A stretch of DNA of 64,000 bases from Bradyrhizobium sp. CCBAU 53421 (GCF_015291625.1 NZ_CP030047.1:7936001-8000000); one strand, 5' to 3'; counted from the stretch's first letter, positions 38,281 through 47,725 are shown. Notes: generated from the letters alone by a model not told the origin. Made by a program: numbers and translations.

Positions 38281-39577
38281 AACAGATCCAGAAGCCGGCT
38301 AATGCCGCTGCAGTCGGCAAAAGCGCCCTCCGCGAGGCACGCCATCGGAACCGCCGACTAGCCCGACACCTGCTGGGTTTCGCTCCTACGGGACGAATGC
38401 GCCGACGCCGCTCACGCCCAAAGGCCGATCCAGTTACGCAAACTGTCCGAGTTCGGCCCCACTTTGGCGGATCTGCTGCAGCCGCCGCAGGCGGATCGTA
38501 GAAATTCAGAAGGCGGATGGCACGCGCTTCTACGTAGCAGACACTATCTGGCGGCCGGTCAGTCAGCGCCTGCTGGACAACACCTGAACGGAGCGCACAG
38601 GTCGCCGCGAGAAAGATGCTTGCTGGCCGTCGTTCGAATAGTCGCGCCGGCGCGCCAATCGATGTCTCTTGCGTTGGTCGAGCAAGCCGTCGACGGCGGG
38701 CTACCCTGGCTGAGATCGAAAGCGCGCTGCAACATCGAAGTCGGCGCCATCGACCCAAGGCGATGCCCGTCATCCTGACGACGCCCGACGAAGTGGAGAC
38801 TTGGCTGACCGCGGCGGCCGACGAAGCTCTTGAAGCTACAGCGGCCGCTGACCGACGGCGAGCTCCGGATCGTCGACCGGCGTGGCTCTGGCCAATGTGA
38901 TCCGGATCGCGCCTCACAAGGTCCAGCGCCGTTGATCTTGCCGGCGCGCCTTGCGCGGCAAGCGTCGTCATCTTCGATCACGTAGGACTGGCGCACCGGG
39001 CTCTCCCCAAGCCCGTCGGAGGCGCGCAATCATGCGTCGCTGCATTAAGGCTGTCTGTGCCTGGCCAAGCGCGGCCCTCAAAATTACAACGTACCGCGAA
39101 GCCGTAGCCATCCTGGGCTGTCGCCGGCCCGACGCTATTAGTGACGATCGTACTTCTCAAGGTCACACACGAAGATGGATTTGCACGACTCATTGTCGGA
39201 GCGTCGACAATGTAGGAGATCAGACAACGTGCCATGAGGGCGATCGCGTTGCTTCGACACCGCTTTCGCATTTTGGCATAGCACCTGCAAGACCATCCGC
39301 AAAAGGCGTTGCGTCATCGATGAACTCATCTCTTGGCCGGCCATGACGAACCTTCCGGGTGTAACAGACAAGGACTGCGCCTCGGCCGGCCGGGCCGTGT
39401 GCGCGCAAAACTGAGCTGCGCCAATGCAGTCGCGCCGTGGGAAACGAACTACTTGCCGTGGAACGATATTGGATCGCAATAGCGCAAGGCACGGTAATCG
39501 TCGACGTCCGTGCCGCGACGCATCAATCCGTCAAGGTTCGCCAACAATGCTTGGCCACCTAAATCGGAGAAGAGCCC
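38281..39577. other. Gene-poor region with decayed pieces
   Basis: About 1.3 kb holding only an SRAP relic (38640-38885) and unsupported overlapping frames, including a long minus frame 38129-38971 rich in Arg and Ala that is most likely an artefact of high GC. Confidence 0.45.
38640..38885 (+). pseudogene. Remnant of an SOS-response-associated peptidase (SRAP/YedK-like)
   Basis: The frame at 38616-38900 contains PKAMPVILTTPDEVETWLTA, the C-terminal block of SRAP proteins, which crosslink abasic DNA sites. After a frameshift the sequence continues LLKLQRPLTDGELRIV in another frame, and the preceding block (IEVGAI) is in a third frame. The N-terminal catalytic Cys region is not found. It is a decayed fragment. 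Confidence 0.7.
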
Positions 39578-40324
39578 ATGCTAATCAATCAAGGAGATGT
39601 CCCCAGTCTCACGGCAAAGTTCCGGTGGGGACACGCAGCGATCTCGCATGTCTTGTCCAAGTTCGGCAATGAACCGGAGGTTTGTCCACAATTTCCCTGC
39701 TTTTTCGGCCGGCGAGCTGTCAAGCGCGGCAATCTGCGCTTTCTCCTCATTCCATATGATCTCGAACGACTAGGGTACGAGCTTGATCTTCTGGTTTGCG
39801 GCTTACGCGCATACATCGAGGATATTGACATCGATGCTCTCGACATCAAGCGCCACCGTCCATTACTCGTTCTTTTTGAGCCGATCGATACCCTTACGAC
39901 CGCGGGTCAGTTTAAGCAGGTCTTCATCGAAGCGATGCAGCTTCTCATCGAAGAAGATCGGCATCCCTGGCCTACGCACGTGCCCAAGGATCCGGCGCAT
40001 CCGAAGTGGACGATGTGCTTTCACGGCTGCGAACTCTTCGTAAATGTCAGTCATCCATCCCACGCTCTTCGCAGAAGCCGAAACATGGGAGCCGGCTTGG
40101 CTTTCGTTGTCAATCCACGCAAGATCTTCGACATCGCAGCTCCAGCCGATCGACGAGGCAGAGCTGTTACGGCAAAGATCCGACAAAACATCGACGCCTA
40201 CGATCACGTCGCCCATAGTCCGCTGCTGGGATCATACCTTCTAGGGGAAGCGCAGTGGCCTCAATACATGATCCCTGACAACAATGAGGATGCACCCCTT
40301 GAGTGCCCTCTGCACTTCAAGTGA
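39578..40324 (+). CDS. YqcI/YcgG-family protein (possible haem-dependent N-oxygenase)
   Basis: A 248-residue soluble protein. The segments CPQFPCFFGRRAVKRGNLRF, HPWPTHVPKDPAHPKWTMCF and CELFVNVSHPSHALRRSRNM followed by GAGLAFVVNPRKIFD are the conserved YqcI/YcgG pattern. A member of this family, GntA of guanitoxin biosynthesis, is described as an amine N-hydroxylase; that relation makes an oxygenase role plausible but unproven. GGAGAAGAG lies just before the ATG. It is followed in the same direction by an amino acid permease and a 2,3-aminomutase, so it probably modifies an amino acid. Confidence 0.75.
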   Translation: MLINQGDVPSLTAKFRWGHAAISHVLSKFGNEPEVCPQFPCFFGRRAVKRGNLRFLLIPYDLERLGYELDLLVCGLRAYIEDIDIDALDIKRHRPLLVLFEPIDTLTTAGQFKQVFIEAMQLLIEEDRHPWPTHVPKDPAHPKWTMCFHGCELFVNVSHPSHALRRSRNMGAGLAFVVNPRKIFDIAAPADRRGRAVTAKIRQNIDAYDHVAHSPLLGSYLLGEAQWPQYMIPDNNEDAPLECPLHFK

Positions 40325-40511
40325 CCGGCGAGGCCGCAACGGCTCGCTCGCCCTGGATTGCGCCGTCATCCAGTCATCCGGCGAGTCATGCTTCGCTCTT
40401 CTATCCGGATGGCAGCCAGGGCAGGCTCCAACGGCTTGTCGTCGGGAACCCTACCGATGGTGCCTCTTACTCCCAGACAGACGATCAGTGGATTTTTCCG
40501 CCGAGGCCAGG

Positions 40512-41765
40512 ATGAAAGATGAGAGCCAGAGCGGAATTAAGGGACACCTGGAGCTTAGCTCAGGGATTTTGCTCGTCGTTTCGGTCATTCTTGGATCCGG
40601 CATACTCGTGCTGCCCGGAATGGTGTTCGAAAGAATTGGCAGTGATGGCATATACGCCTGGCTCGCGTGCTCCCTGCTCACGACGCCGATTTTGGCGACG
40701 ATGGTGATGTTAGGCAGGGCCTATCCAAGCGCAGGCGGCGTTGCATACTATGCCAAGCTCGCTTTTGGTCAGTACTTCGAGTTGCTGGTGGCGTTGCTGT
40801 TTCTCGGAGCTGCAATGCTGGGCTTACCATCGATCGCAATCGTGGGGGCGGCTTACCTACAGAAGCTGATTGGCACCAGCGTCGACATTCATCTGCTCGC
40901 CGTACTGTTTATCCTGCTTTGCGGCTTCCTTGCCCTGTCCGGTGGCAAGTCGCTCTCGAGGGTCGTGAGGCTGGTGGGCGGTTCGTCGTTATTCCTTCTA
41001 ATAGGCGTACTCTTTGTCTTAATCGTGCTGGCAGTCCGCGCCAATGGCGCCGGATTCAGTCGACCCGCAAGTTTCTCGTCGATCGTGGGTCAGATTCCGC
41101 TGATCTTTTTCTCCTTCACTGGCTGGGAAATCGTCTCGCATTTGGCTGCGGACTTTCGGACTCCTGGAAAGACTTTAGGACGCGCAATGGTCTGCTCGTT
41201 CTTTGTTGTCTTTTGCGTATACATCGGCAGCGCTGCGCTCGTGCATGTTGCCGATATCAAGTCGAACTTCAACACGCCAATATTGCAAGCCGCAGTGCAG
41301 ATTGCGCCAGCGGCGCCGGGCTGGCTGGTTGCCCTGCTTGGAGTATTGTTGATCGCTGCCAATCTGTTCGGATCAGTTGTGGCTGTCTCGCGGCTCATTC
41401 TTTACCTTTCCGGTCGCCGCGTCCTTTCCGCCGGTCTCAGTTACGTGCGCAATGGAGCACCTCGCAACAGTGTCTATTTTGTCGCTGTGTCGCTCACCCT
41501 AATCGTTGCTTGCGACTGGATCGAGCTGCTCGATATCGAGATAATGTTTCGCTTGGCTGCCATGAATTTTCTCGCCATCTACGTGATCTCGGCGATTGCC
41601 TTGGTCAGACTCCGGCAGCGCCTGTTTTCACGACTGCTTGCTGCCGCGGTTGTATGTCCATCAGCCCTGATCATGCTCAGCTCCGCGTATTCCCTTTCCT
41701 ATGTCGCGTTGATAGCGCTTATGACCTACTTCCTTACACGCAACAATCGAACGAGATCGACATGA
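40512..41765 (+). CDS. APC-superfamily amino acid permease
   Basis: A 417-residue membrane protein with about twelve hydrophobic helices. The first helix region SSGILLVVSVILGSGILVLP carries the GSGI motif of amino acid/polyamine/organocation carriers, and helix 2 ends GRAYPSAGGVAYYAKLAFGQ. Helix 6 contains IPLIFFSFTGWEIVSHLAAD. It is closest in design to YjeH-type amino acid exporters. The ATG at 40512 follows GAGGCCAGG; the frame is open upstream to 40284 but that part overlaps the YqcI gene end and is not conserved. Its stop overlaps the aminomutase start (ATGA). It may export the product or import the precursor of the cassette. Confidence 0.88.
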   Translation: MKDESQSGIKGHLELSSGILLVVSVILGSGILVLPGMVFERIGSDGIYAWLACSLLTTPILATMVMLGRAYPSAGGVAYYAKLAFGQYFELLVALLFLGAAMLGLPSIAIVGAAYLQKLIGTSVDIHLLAVLFILLCGFLALSGGKSLSRVVRLVGGSSLFLLIGVLFVLIVLAVRANGAGFSRPASFSSIVGQIPLIFFSFTGWEIVSHLAADFRTPGKTLGRAMVCSFFVVFCVYIGSAALVHVADIKSNFNTPILQAAVQIAPAAPGWLVALLGVLLIAANLFGSVVAVSRLILYLSGRRVLSAGLSYVRNGAPRNSVYFVAVSLTLIVACDWIELLDIEIMFRLAAMNFLAIYVISAIALVRLRQRLFSRLLAAAVVCPSALIMLSSAYSLSYVALIALMTYFLTRNNRTRST

Positions 41766-42859
41766 ACCAGCTCTATATCGATGGGGTTTTCAGGACCATC
41801 TCGATCAAGGAGGGGTTGCTACCCGTGAAGGTCACACCATTCTATGAAAGGAAGATCAAGGAAGAAGTTGAGGCGTTGGGCAATCATCAGGGGCCGCTTC
41901 ACCGAGTGTCCTTCCCGACGCAGGACAGAATCTCATTAAGGGCCCCCAACGAGGTGAAGGACTTTGTCGATGATCGGTCCAATGCCTGTGGCCGTTCTAA
42001 CAGGACGTCAGCGGTCCGCAAGTATGCCAGCCGCGTGCTATTCCTAACCACATCGAAGTGCTTTGGTAACTGCCAGTATTGCTTCCGCTCGGCCGCACTT
42101 AACGAAAGCGTCGACGTCGACACGCGAACTGAGCAGGATGCAGATTTGCGGCATCTGATCGAATATCTCCATAGCCAGCCCGATGTAACTGAAGTGATCC
42201 TGTCAGGAGGAGATCCGTTAATCCTGCCGGCGTCCCAGCTATCGGCCATTATCGAGGGGATTCGGTCGGTTTCATCCGTAAAGTCAATCCGAATTCATAC
42301 AAGGGCGATCGTGTATGAGCCGAGGGCTTTTACAGCGGAGAAGATTGATCTCCTTACACAGCATAAGCTTCGCCTTACCTTCCATATCGTGCACCCGTAC
42401 GAAATCTGTGAGGAAGTGTCGGATAAGATTGCAGAGCTTCGACAGCACAAGCTGAGGCTCTACAATCAATTTCCTCTGTTGCGTAATACAAATGACCACC
42501 ATGCGGTGCTTTATCGGCTCCTGGAAAAGCTCGACGAGATGGGCGTACGCAATCTCTCAATCTTCATTCCGGATCCCATTTACTATTCCGCAGCATTCCG
42601 TGTGCGTTTGAGCCGCATCTGGCGCATTTCTGATCGTCTCAATTTCATTTCACCATCATGGATCAATTCGACACGCTTTGTGTTCGACTCCCCTCGAGGT
42701 AAGGTAAGGCGAGAACATTATAGCAGAACGAATGACGACACTGATGTCGCCATCTTCATGCGAGACGGCGACCAAATTTCTTTTCCCGATTTTCCTGTGG
42801 CTCTTGATGTCCCCGGCAGGATCGAATTCATGCTGTGGAAGGAAAGCCGACCGTCCTAA
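41762..42859 (+). CDS. Lysine 2,3-aminomutase-like radical SAM enzyme (KamA family)
   Basis: A 365-residue enzyme. The radical SAM cluster cysteines are Cys100, Cys104 and Cys107 (SKCFGNCQYCFRS), followed by the GGDPL motif near residue 150 that binds SAM. PRGKV at 311-315 aligns with the PLP lysine of lysine 2,3-aminomutase (Lys314), and acids at 281 (FIPDP) and 309 (FVFDS) fall where that enzyme holds the substrate side-chain amine. The C-terminal zinc cysteines of clostridial enzymes are absent, as in the short EpmB-like forms. The family migrates an amino group from C2 to C3. The ATG at 41762 overlaps the permease stop; the open frame extending back to 40667 is only overlap with the permease. 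Confidence 0.88.
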   Translation: MNQLYIDGVFRTISIKEGLLPVKVTPFYERKIKEEVEALGNHQGPLHRVSFPTQDRISLRAPNEVKDFVDDRSNACGRSNRTSAVRKYASRVLFLTTSKCFGNCQYCFRSAALNESVDVDTRTEQDADLRHLIEYLHSQPDVTEVILSGGDPLILPASQLSAIIEGIRSVSSVKSIRIHTRAIVYEPRAFTAEKIDLLTQHKLRLTFHIVHPYEICEEVSDKIAELRQHKLRLYNQFPLLRNTNDHHAVLYRLLEKLDEMGVRNLSIFIPDPIYYSAAFRVRLSRIWRISDRLNFISPSWINSTRFVFDSPRGKVRREHYSRTNDDTDVAIFMRDGDQISFPDFPVALDVPGRIEFMLWKESRPS

Positions 42860-43229
42860 AAGACGCGTGAGATGTTGATCTCTCCGCTCTAGTGGATTCG
42901 AGCACCGCATCATCAGGACCTTGAGGTGGAACGGAAGCCGGGTCTGCCGCCTTGGAGGTCGTCTGCGATTTTCGCGATTTATTTTCGGCTCTCGGGAGGC
43001 ATGCCCCCCTGACCTAACGCCGCAACTCCTTCATCCGCAGCATCAACGTTCGCCCATTTCGGACCGTTCTGATCTGCGGGGCTGCTGCTCCCGGGTAGTT
43101 CAGAAGGGCAAACGTCGGCGGCCTCCCTCAACGCTTCCGTCCCGTTCGTCGTCAATGAATCCTTGGAGAACGGTGAGACTTGTAGAGGTGCCGACAACGC
43201 ATTCTTTTTCGATGATGCAAAGGTTGCCG
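42860..43229. other. Gap between the aminomutase gene and the fic relic
   Basis: No supported gene. A minus frame at 42979-43233 begins just past the fic stop but shows no domain. No clear terminator hairpin was found after the aminomutase. Confidence 0.4.
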
Positions 43230-43583
43230 TCACTTGGGACCTGCAGACACTTCGTCCGGATCGACCTCCTCGGGAAGAAGTGGCTCCTCGCCGAACGGGC
43301 GATTGATGATGCTCAGCGCTTCGGTGGCCGCATAGACGCGGTTGCGCGAATAGCCAGTACGCTCGGCCAGAATGCCAACCTCTTCCAATTGAACGATCGC
43401 TGATGGACTTGCGGAGAACTGATCTCGAGGAGTTCGCCGAGCCGCTTGGCCGTCACGACTGGATAATTGTGAAGTTCGTCTAGGGCGCGCGCGGCCGCCG
43501 ATCCCCTTCTGAATTTGCGGCGCTCCCTCCAAATGTTGGACAGTTCGGACAGCGCCTCACGGGTTCGGATGAGTTCGTCTACC
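43230..43583 (-). pseudogene. fic gene, C-terminal piece
   Basis: The minus strand from 43583 reads ELIRTREALSELSNIWRERR and LDELHNYPVVTAKRLGELLE, then after a frameshift near 43410 continues VQLEEVGILAERTGYSRNRV and ends INRPFGEEPLLPE. This is the winged-helix C-terminus of long Fic proteins. Joining it to the middle piece at 46694-47258 across IS66 copy 1 gives a continuous TGTVDELIRTREAL. The last eight bases (43576-43583) are one copy of the IS target duplication. Confidence 0.85.
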
Positions 43584-43671
43584 GTAAGCGTAGCGCCGAG
43601 GCCCCTTGGATTGCTTGTGCGGAGTCTTGAGAGCACCGCTAGAAGAGTCATCTTCTGCAAGGGTGCTCATA

Positions 43672-44094
43672 ATGGACGACCATTCTGACGACATAAGACG
43701 ACGGTTTTCACCACGTATCGAAGTGTATGCTGGTGCAGGTTGCAAGCGCTGGCCGGACGATTTGAAGGCGCAGATTGCCGCCGAAAGCCTCGAGCCGGGT
43801 GCGGTTGTCACGGATGTCGCCCGTCGTCATGGCTGCCGGCCCCAGCAGGTGCATGACTGGCGGCGCCGTGCGCGGTTGGGCCAGTTGGTGCTGCCGGCGT
43901 CGGCGGACACGCTGTCGTTCGTGCCGGTGGTATCGGAATCGGCGTTGCCGGCGACCGCGGAACCCTCCGAGTCGCCGGAAGCCGCCGTTGTGACGATCGA
44001 GTTCCAAGGGGCGCGCGTAGAGGTGCGCGGGACGCCTGGCCTTGCTGTGCTGAGTGATGTGTTCCTAGCGCTCCGACGGACACGTTCATGCTGA
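43672..44094 (+). CDS. IS66 TnpA
   Basis: A 140-residue protein. The N-terminal helix-turn-helix reads WPDDLKAQIAAESLEPGAVV, then DVARRHGCRPQQVHDWRRRA. The C-terminal strand region VVTIEFQGARVEVRGTPGLA is typical of IS66 OrfA. The ATG at 43672 is the first in-frame start inside the element; the longer frame begins close to the inverted repeat. Its stop overlaps the tnpB start region at 44088. Confidence 0.85.
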   Translation: MDDHSDDIRRRFSPRIEVYAGAGCKRWPDDLKAQIAAESLEPGAVVTDVARRHGCRPQQVHDWRRRARLGQLVLPASADTLSFVPVVSESALPATAEPSESPEAAVVTIEFQGARVEVRGTPGLAVLSDVFLALRRTRSC

Positions 44095-44436
44095 CAATGC
44101 CCGCGAGCCTCACGATTTACGTGGCGACGCAACCCGTGGACTTCAGGAAGGGAGGGCTTGGCCCTGCTGGCGAAAGAGACGCTGGGCCATGACCCGATGA
44201 AGGGCGTAGCGGTGGTCTTCCGTGCGAAGCGCCCCGCTCGAGTGAAGATTGTCGTCTGGGATGGCACCGGCCTTGCGATGTACTGGAAGCGGCTCGATGG
44301 CAGCGGCTTCAAATGGCCACCCATCGTGGCCGGCGTGATGCGGATGAATGCCGCCCAGTTGTCAGCGCTTCTGGCCGGCATGGATTGGACACGCATGCAC
44401 GCGCCTCGAATCCCGCAGCCGAAAGCGCTTGCGTAA
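44088..44436 (+). pseudogene. IS66 TnpB, frameshifted
   Basis: The reading starts MLTMPASLTIYVATQPVDFR at 44088 and loses frame after FRKG. The rest of TnpB (LALLAKETLGHDPMKGVAVV, then WDGTGLAMYWKRLDGSGFKW) continues in another frame from 44158. Compared with the family, about five bases are missing around 44150, where FRKGMEGLALL would be expected. TnpB is needed for IS66 transposition, so this copy is probably immobile unless helped. Confidence 0.8.
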
Positions 44437-44487
44437 AAATACAAATCTTCGCTGCATCACGGCGCGAAGCATGGCAAGCTCGGGCCA

Positions 44488-46053
44488 ATGAGTGATTTGC
44501 CCGATGAGCTGCCGAGCGATCCAGCCGAGTTGCGTGTCTTTGCCGCGGCTCTGCTGGATCGCTGCGCCAGGCTCGAGCGGTTACTCAAGCTTGCGAAAGA
44601 TGCGCAGTTCGGTCGATCCTCGGAAAAGCTCGATGCTGATCAGCTACAGCTTGTTCTGGAGGACATCGAAGGAGCCGTCGCAGCTCTCGAAGCCACCGAA
44701 GATCGCGCCAATCCCAGAGTTTGCGAGAAGAGGACGGCCGAGCGCAGAGCCAACCGTGGTCAGCTGCCGGAGCATTTACCGCGCATCGTGGAAACCTTGA
44801 TGCCGGCCGAGACCTGTTGCCCGTCTTGTGCGGGCGACCTCTTTGAGATTGGTCGGGATGAGAGCCAGAGGCTTGACGCCGTTCCGGCGCAGTATCGCGT
44901 CATCGTCACCCGCCGGCCCAAGCTCGCCTGCCGCGCCTGTCATGGCGTCGTCCTGCAGCATGCTGCTCCCGAGCGACTGATCAGGGGAGGATTGCCCACC
45001 GAGCGGCTGGTCGCGCATGTGATCGACGCGAAGTATCATTGGCATTTGCCGCTTTACCGCCAGGCGCAGATGCTGGCGACGCACAGAATAGCGCTGGACC
45101 GTTCCACGCTGGCCTTCTGGGTCGGCTATGCCGCCCAGGAACTGAAGCCGTTGTGGCATCGGCTGCGCCAGCTTCTGCTCGCCTCCTCGAAGCTCTGCGT
45201 CGATGAGACCCCGGCGCCGGTATTGGATCCGGGGCGCGGCAGGACCAAAACCGGCTACTTCTGGGCGCTGTCGCGCGATGACAGGCCCTGGGCCGGACCT
45301 GATCCGCCTGGAGTGGTTTATGCCTATGCACCGGGCCGCGGCGCCGTTCATGGCTTGCGGTTGCTTGAGGGCTATCGCGGCATCATCCACTGCGACGGCT
45401 ATCAGGCTTACAAGACCGTGACCCGAGAGACGCGTGCGGACGCCCTGTCCGGGACGCTCGCCTTCTGCTGGTCGCATCTGCGGCGCCAGTTTGTGAAGAT
45501 CGAGCGCGAGGCGGCACCAGCGCCAGCTCCGGTTGCCCGCGAGGCCCTCGAGCGCATCGCTCAGCTATATGCGGTCGAGAAGGTTCTCCGCGGCCGATCT
45601 GCGGACGAGCGCCGCGCCGGCAGGCACGCGCATGCCCGGCCTCTGGCTGCAGCCTTGAAGCCGTGGTTCGAGGCCAAGCTTGATCACCTTGCGCAGAAGA
45701 GCGACACGGCGAAGGCTTTGCGCTATGCGCTGCGGCATTGGGACGGCCTGACACTGTACCTTGATGACGGGCGCATCGAGATGGACACCAATGCTGTCGA
45801 GCGAGCGATGCGGCCGATCAAGCTCAACGCCAAGAACGCCCTTTTTGCCGGCTGCGACGAGGGCGCTGAGAATTGGGCATTGCTCGCTTCGCTCATTGAG
45901 ACCTGCAAGCTCAATGGCGTCAGCGCCGAGCACTGGCTTGCTGACGTTCTCGCCAAGCTCGTCAATGGCTGGGCTGCGGCACGACTGGACGAACTGCTTC
46001 CCTGGGCGTCGACCTATACGATGCATACACACGATCCGAGGCTGGCGGCATGA
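44488..46053 (+). CDS. IS66 TnpC transposase
   Basis: A 521-residue DDE transposase with intact domains: an N-terminal coiled coil and QFGRSSEKLD motif, a zinc-finger segment (CCPSCAGDLFEIG), the catalytic core (SSKLCVDETPAPVLDPGRGR, GIIHCDGYQAYK, FCWSHLRRQF) and the C-terminal DGRIEMDTNAVERAMRPIKL block. The stop overlaps the passenger gene start (ATGA at 46050-46053). This is the only TnpC in the window's first two IS66 copies that is undamaged. Confidence 0.92.
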   Translation: MSDLPDELPSDPAELRVFAAALLDRCARLERLLKLAKDAQFGRSSEKLDADQLQLVLEDIEGAVAALEATEDRANPRVCEKRTAERRANRGQLPEHLPRIVETLMPAETCCPSCAGDLFEIGRDESQRLDAVPAQYRVIVTRRPKLACRACHGVVLQHAAPERLIRGGLPTERLVAHVIDAKYHWHLPLYRQAQMLATHRIALDRSTLAFWVGYAAQELKPLWHRLRQLLLASSKLCVDETPAPVLDPGRGRTKTGYFWALSRDDRPWAGPDPPGVVYAYAPGRGAVHGLRLLEGYRGIIHCDGYQAYKTVTRETRADALSGTLAFCWSHLRRQFVKIEREAAPAPAPVAREALERIAQLYAVEKVLRGRSADERRAGRHAHARPLAAALKPWFEAKLDHLAQKSDTAKALRYALRHWDGLTLYLDDGRIEMDTNAVERAMRPIKLNAKNALFAGCDEGAENWALLASLIETCKLNGVSAEHWLADVLAKLVNGWAAARLDELLPWASTYTMHTHDPRLAA

Positions 46054-46652
46054 GCCTGAACACGACCGCGGTCCGGATCAAGGTGACCCTCAAGGACGTG
46101 AAACCGGAGGTGATGCGATGCCTTGTCGTGCCGCTCACGCTGCGCCTTGATCGGCTGCATCTGACGCTTCAGGCGGCGTTTGGCTGGACGAATAGCCATC
46201 TCTTCGAGTTCCTGGCTGGCGAAGGACGTTGGGGCATCCCTGATCCCGATGGTGATTTTGGCCCCCAGCCCGTCGATGCCCGCAAGACGCGGCTCTCCAA
46301 TATCGTTCAAGAGACCGGTGCGAAGACGATCCATTATCTCTATGACTTCGGCGACAGCTGGGACCATGTGATCAAGCTCGAAAAATGGTTCGAGAACACC
46401 ACAACGGAGGGCCTGCCCTTCTTGCTCGAGGCCGCCGGTCGTTGTCCTCCGGAAGACGTCGGCGGTGCGCCAGGCTATGCCGAATATCTTGAGGCCATCA
46501 GCGACCCCACCCACCCGGAGCACGAACATATGCGCCTCTGGGGCCCGGAACGATTCGATCCCAACGTCGTCGACCGGAAGGCGCTTGAGGCGGCGGTCAA
46601 CGCATTGTCCGACATATGGAAGCCGCGACGACGCGCTACGCGGACAAAGTAG
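46050..46652 (+). CDS. pRiA4b ORF-3-family protein, IS66 passenger
   Basis: A 200-residue protein of the plasmid pRiA4b ORF-3-like family. Conserved blocks are VTLKDVKPEVMRCLVVPLTL, LHLTLQAAFGWTNSHLFEF, HYLYDFGDSWDHVIKLEKW and a late PEDVGGAPGYAEYLEAISDP. It lies inside the IS66 terminal repeats and its ATG overlaps the tnpC stop, so it travels and is translated with the element. The family's function is unknown; it is often found next to IS66 transposases. Confidence 0.9.
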   Translation: MSLNTTAVRIKVTLKDVKPEVMRCLVVPLTLRLDRLHLTLQAAFGWTNSHLFEFLAGEGRWGIPDPDGDFGPQPVDARKTRLSNIVQETGAKTIHYLYDFGDSWDHVIKLEKWFENTTTEGLPFLLEAAGRCPPEDVGGAPGYAEYLEAISDPTHPEHEHMRLWGPERFDPNVVDRKALEAAVNALSDIWKPRRRATRTK

Positions 46653-46693
46653 GCGTCAAGCGTCAATCAAAAGGGCCGCAGAGCTACGCTTAC

Positions 46694-47258
46694 CGTCTAC
46701 CGTTCCGGTGACGGCCTCGGCCATGAAGGCGATAATCGGCTGCCAGTCCAGCCGCTGTTGAGCATCCTTGAGCGAGGCGTAGTGTACGCTTCCTTTTTGC
46801 TTTCGATATACGGCGACAGGTACAAGGGGACGTGCTTCTCCGCCGCCATCATAAGCGGAAGAAGGAGGCGGCCGACGCGGCCGTTGCCATCGCGGAAGGG
46901 ATGTACCGCTTCGAAATGAGCGTGCGCGATCGCCATGCGCGTAATGAACCCTTGAGTCATCTCCTGCATGCCCTCGTTCCGCAGGAAGTCGATGGTCTGA
47001 GCGAGGCAGTCGGGAACATCGGCTGGGGCGGAGGATTCAAGCTCGAATACGCGATATCGCCTTTTCCGCCGATCCATACTACGCGGTTGCGGAGATCACC
47101 GGGGACGTCCTGGTAGTCTGGATCGTCCTTCATCACGGCGCTATGGAGATTTTGGATCAACTCCATCGTGAAGACGCCGTATCCATCCTTCGCCGCCAGC
47201 GGAATGAATCCATCCAGTGCCACGGCGTAGTTTCTTATCTGACGTGCTTCATCCCTGG
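46694..47258 (-). pseudogene. fic gene, middle piece with the catalytic motif
   Basis: Reading from 47258 on the minus strand gives EARQIRNYAVALDGFIPLAA, then MELIQNLHSAVMKDDPDYQD. The Fic motif HPFRDGNGRVGR is intact, inside AHAHFEAVHPFRDGNGRVGR. At least two frameshifts occur, one after SSLNPPP near 47020 and one at KEAY near 46790, so the piece could not be translated through even without the insertions. IS66 copies flank both sides. Fic proteins transfer AMP to target hydroxyls. Confidence 0.88.
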
Positions 47259-47377
47259 GTAAGCGGCAAAGAGACCCCGTCTGGTGCGGGGGTGAGCGAT
47301 CGGCTATCGGCTGCTGAGTTTGTAAGCCGATGTGAGCTTCTATGTCTGCGCCTAGTTCTGGAACTAGAACCTTCCAT

Positions 47378-47725
47378 ATGATCGAAGCGGTCGCCGACCG
47401 TCTTGAGGGAGCGCCGCGGCAGCTTCGTCGACACTGGTCGGACGAGTTTAAGGCTCAAGTCGTGACAGAGGCGCAGGAGCCTGGCGCGAGCGTCTCGGCG
47501 ATCGCCCGCAGGATCGGCATTCACCCGTCCCAGCTATTCGCCTGGCGCCGTGATGCTCGGGCCGACCGACATTGCCTGGCGCGGCACTCGAGCTGCGAGG
47601 GGGTGGTGGCGTCTGCGGCAGGCGGGGTGATCGAGATTGCCATTGGCGAGGTGATCGTGCGCGCCGGCGTGGACGTCGACGAGGCGCAGCTGCAGCGGGT
47701 GATCCGGGCAGTCCGTTCGGCATGA
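47378..47725 (+). CDS. IS66 TnpA, copy 2
   Basis: A 115-residue protein starting MIEAVADRLEGAPRQLRRHW. It has the helix-turn-helix VVTEAQEPGASVSAIARRIG, IHPSQLFAWRRDARAD, and the C-terminal IEIAIGEVIVRAGVDVDEAQ. The frame is open to 47342, but this ATG fits the family start. The stop overlaps the tnpB ATG (ATGA at 47722-47725). Confidence 0.82.
   Translation: MIEAVADRLEGAPRQLRRHWSDEFKAQVVTEAQEPGASVSAIARRIGIHPSQLFAWRRDARADRHCLARHSSCEGVVASAAGGVIEIAIGEVIVRAGVDVDEAQLQRVIRAVRSA

Larger units (their letters stand above)
43584..46693 (+). mobile_element. IS66-family element, copy 1 (3110 bp, inside fic)
   Basis: Both ends begin GTAAGCGTAGC (43584 on the plus strand; 46693 read inward on the minus strand). 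The flanks are an exact 8-bp target duplication, CGTCTACC, at 43576-43583 and 46694-46701. It carries tnpA, a frameshifted tnpB, tnpC and a passenger gene. Removing it and one duplication restores the fic reading between the two flanking pieces. Confidence 0.93.

Noticed and set aside
38129..38971. 280-codon minus frame
   Set aside because: Low-complexity Arg/Ala translation opposite an SRAP relic; no domain.
40667..41761. The 730-codon open frame that would extend the aminomutase upstream
   Set aside because: The first 365 codons overlap the permease in another frame and have no similarity; the true start is the ATG at 41762.
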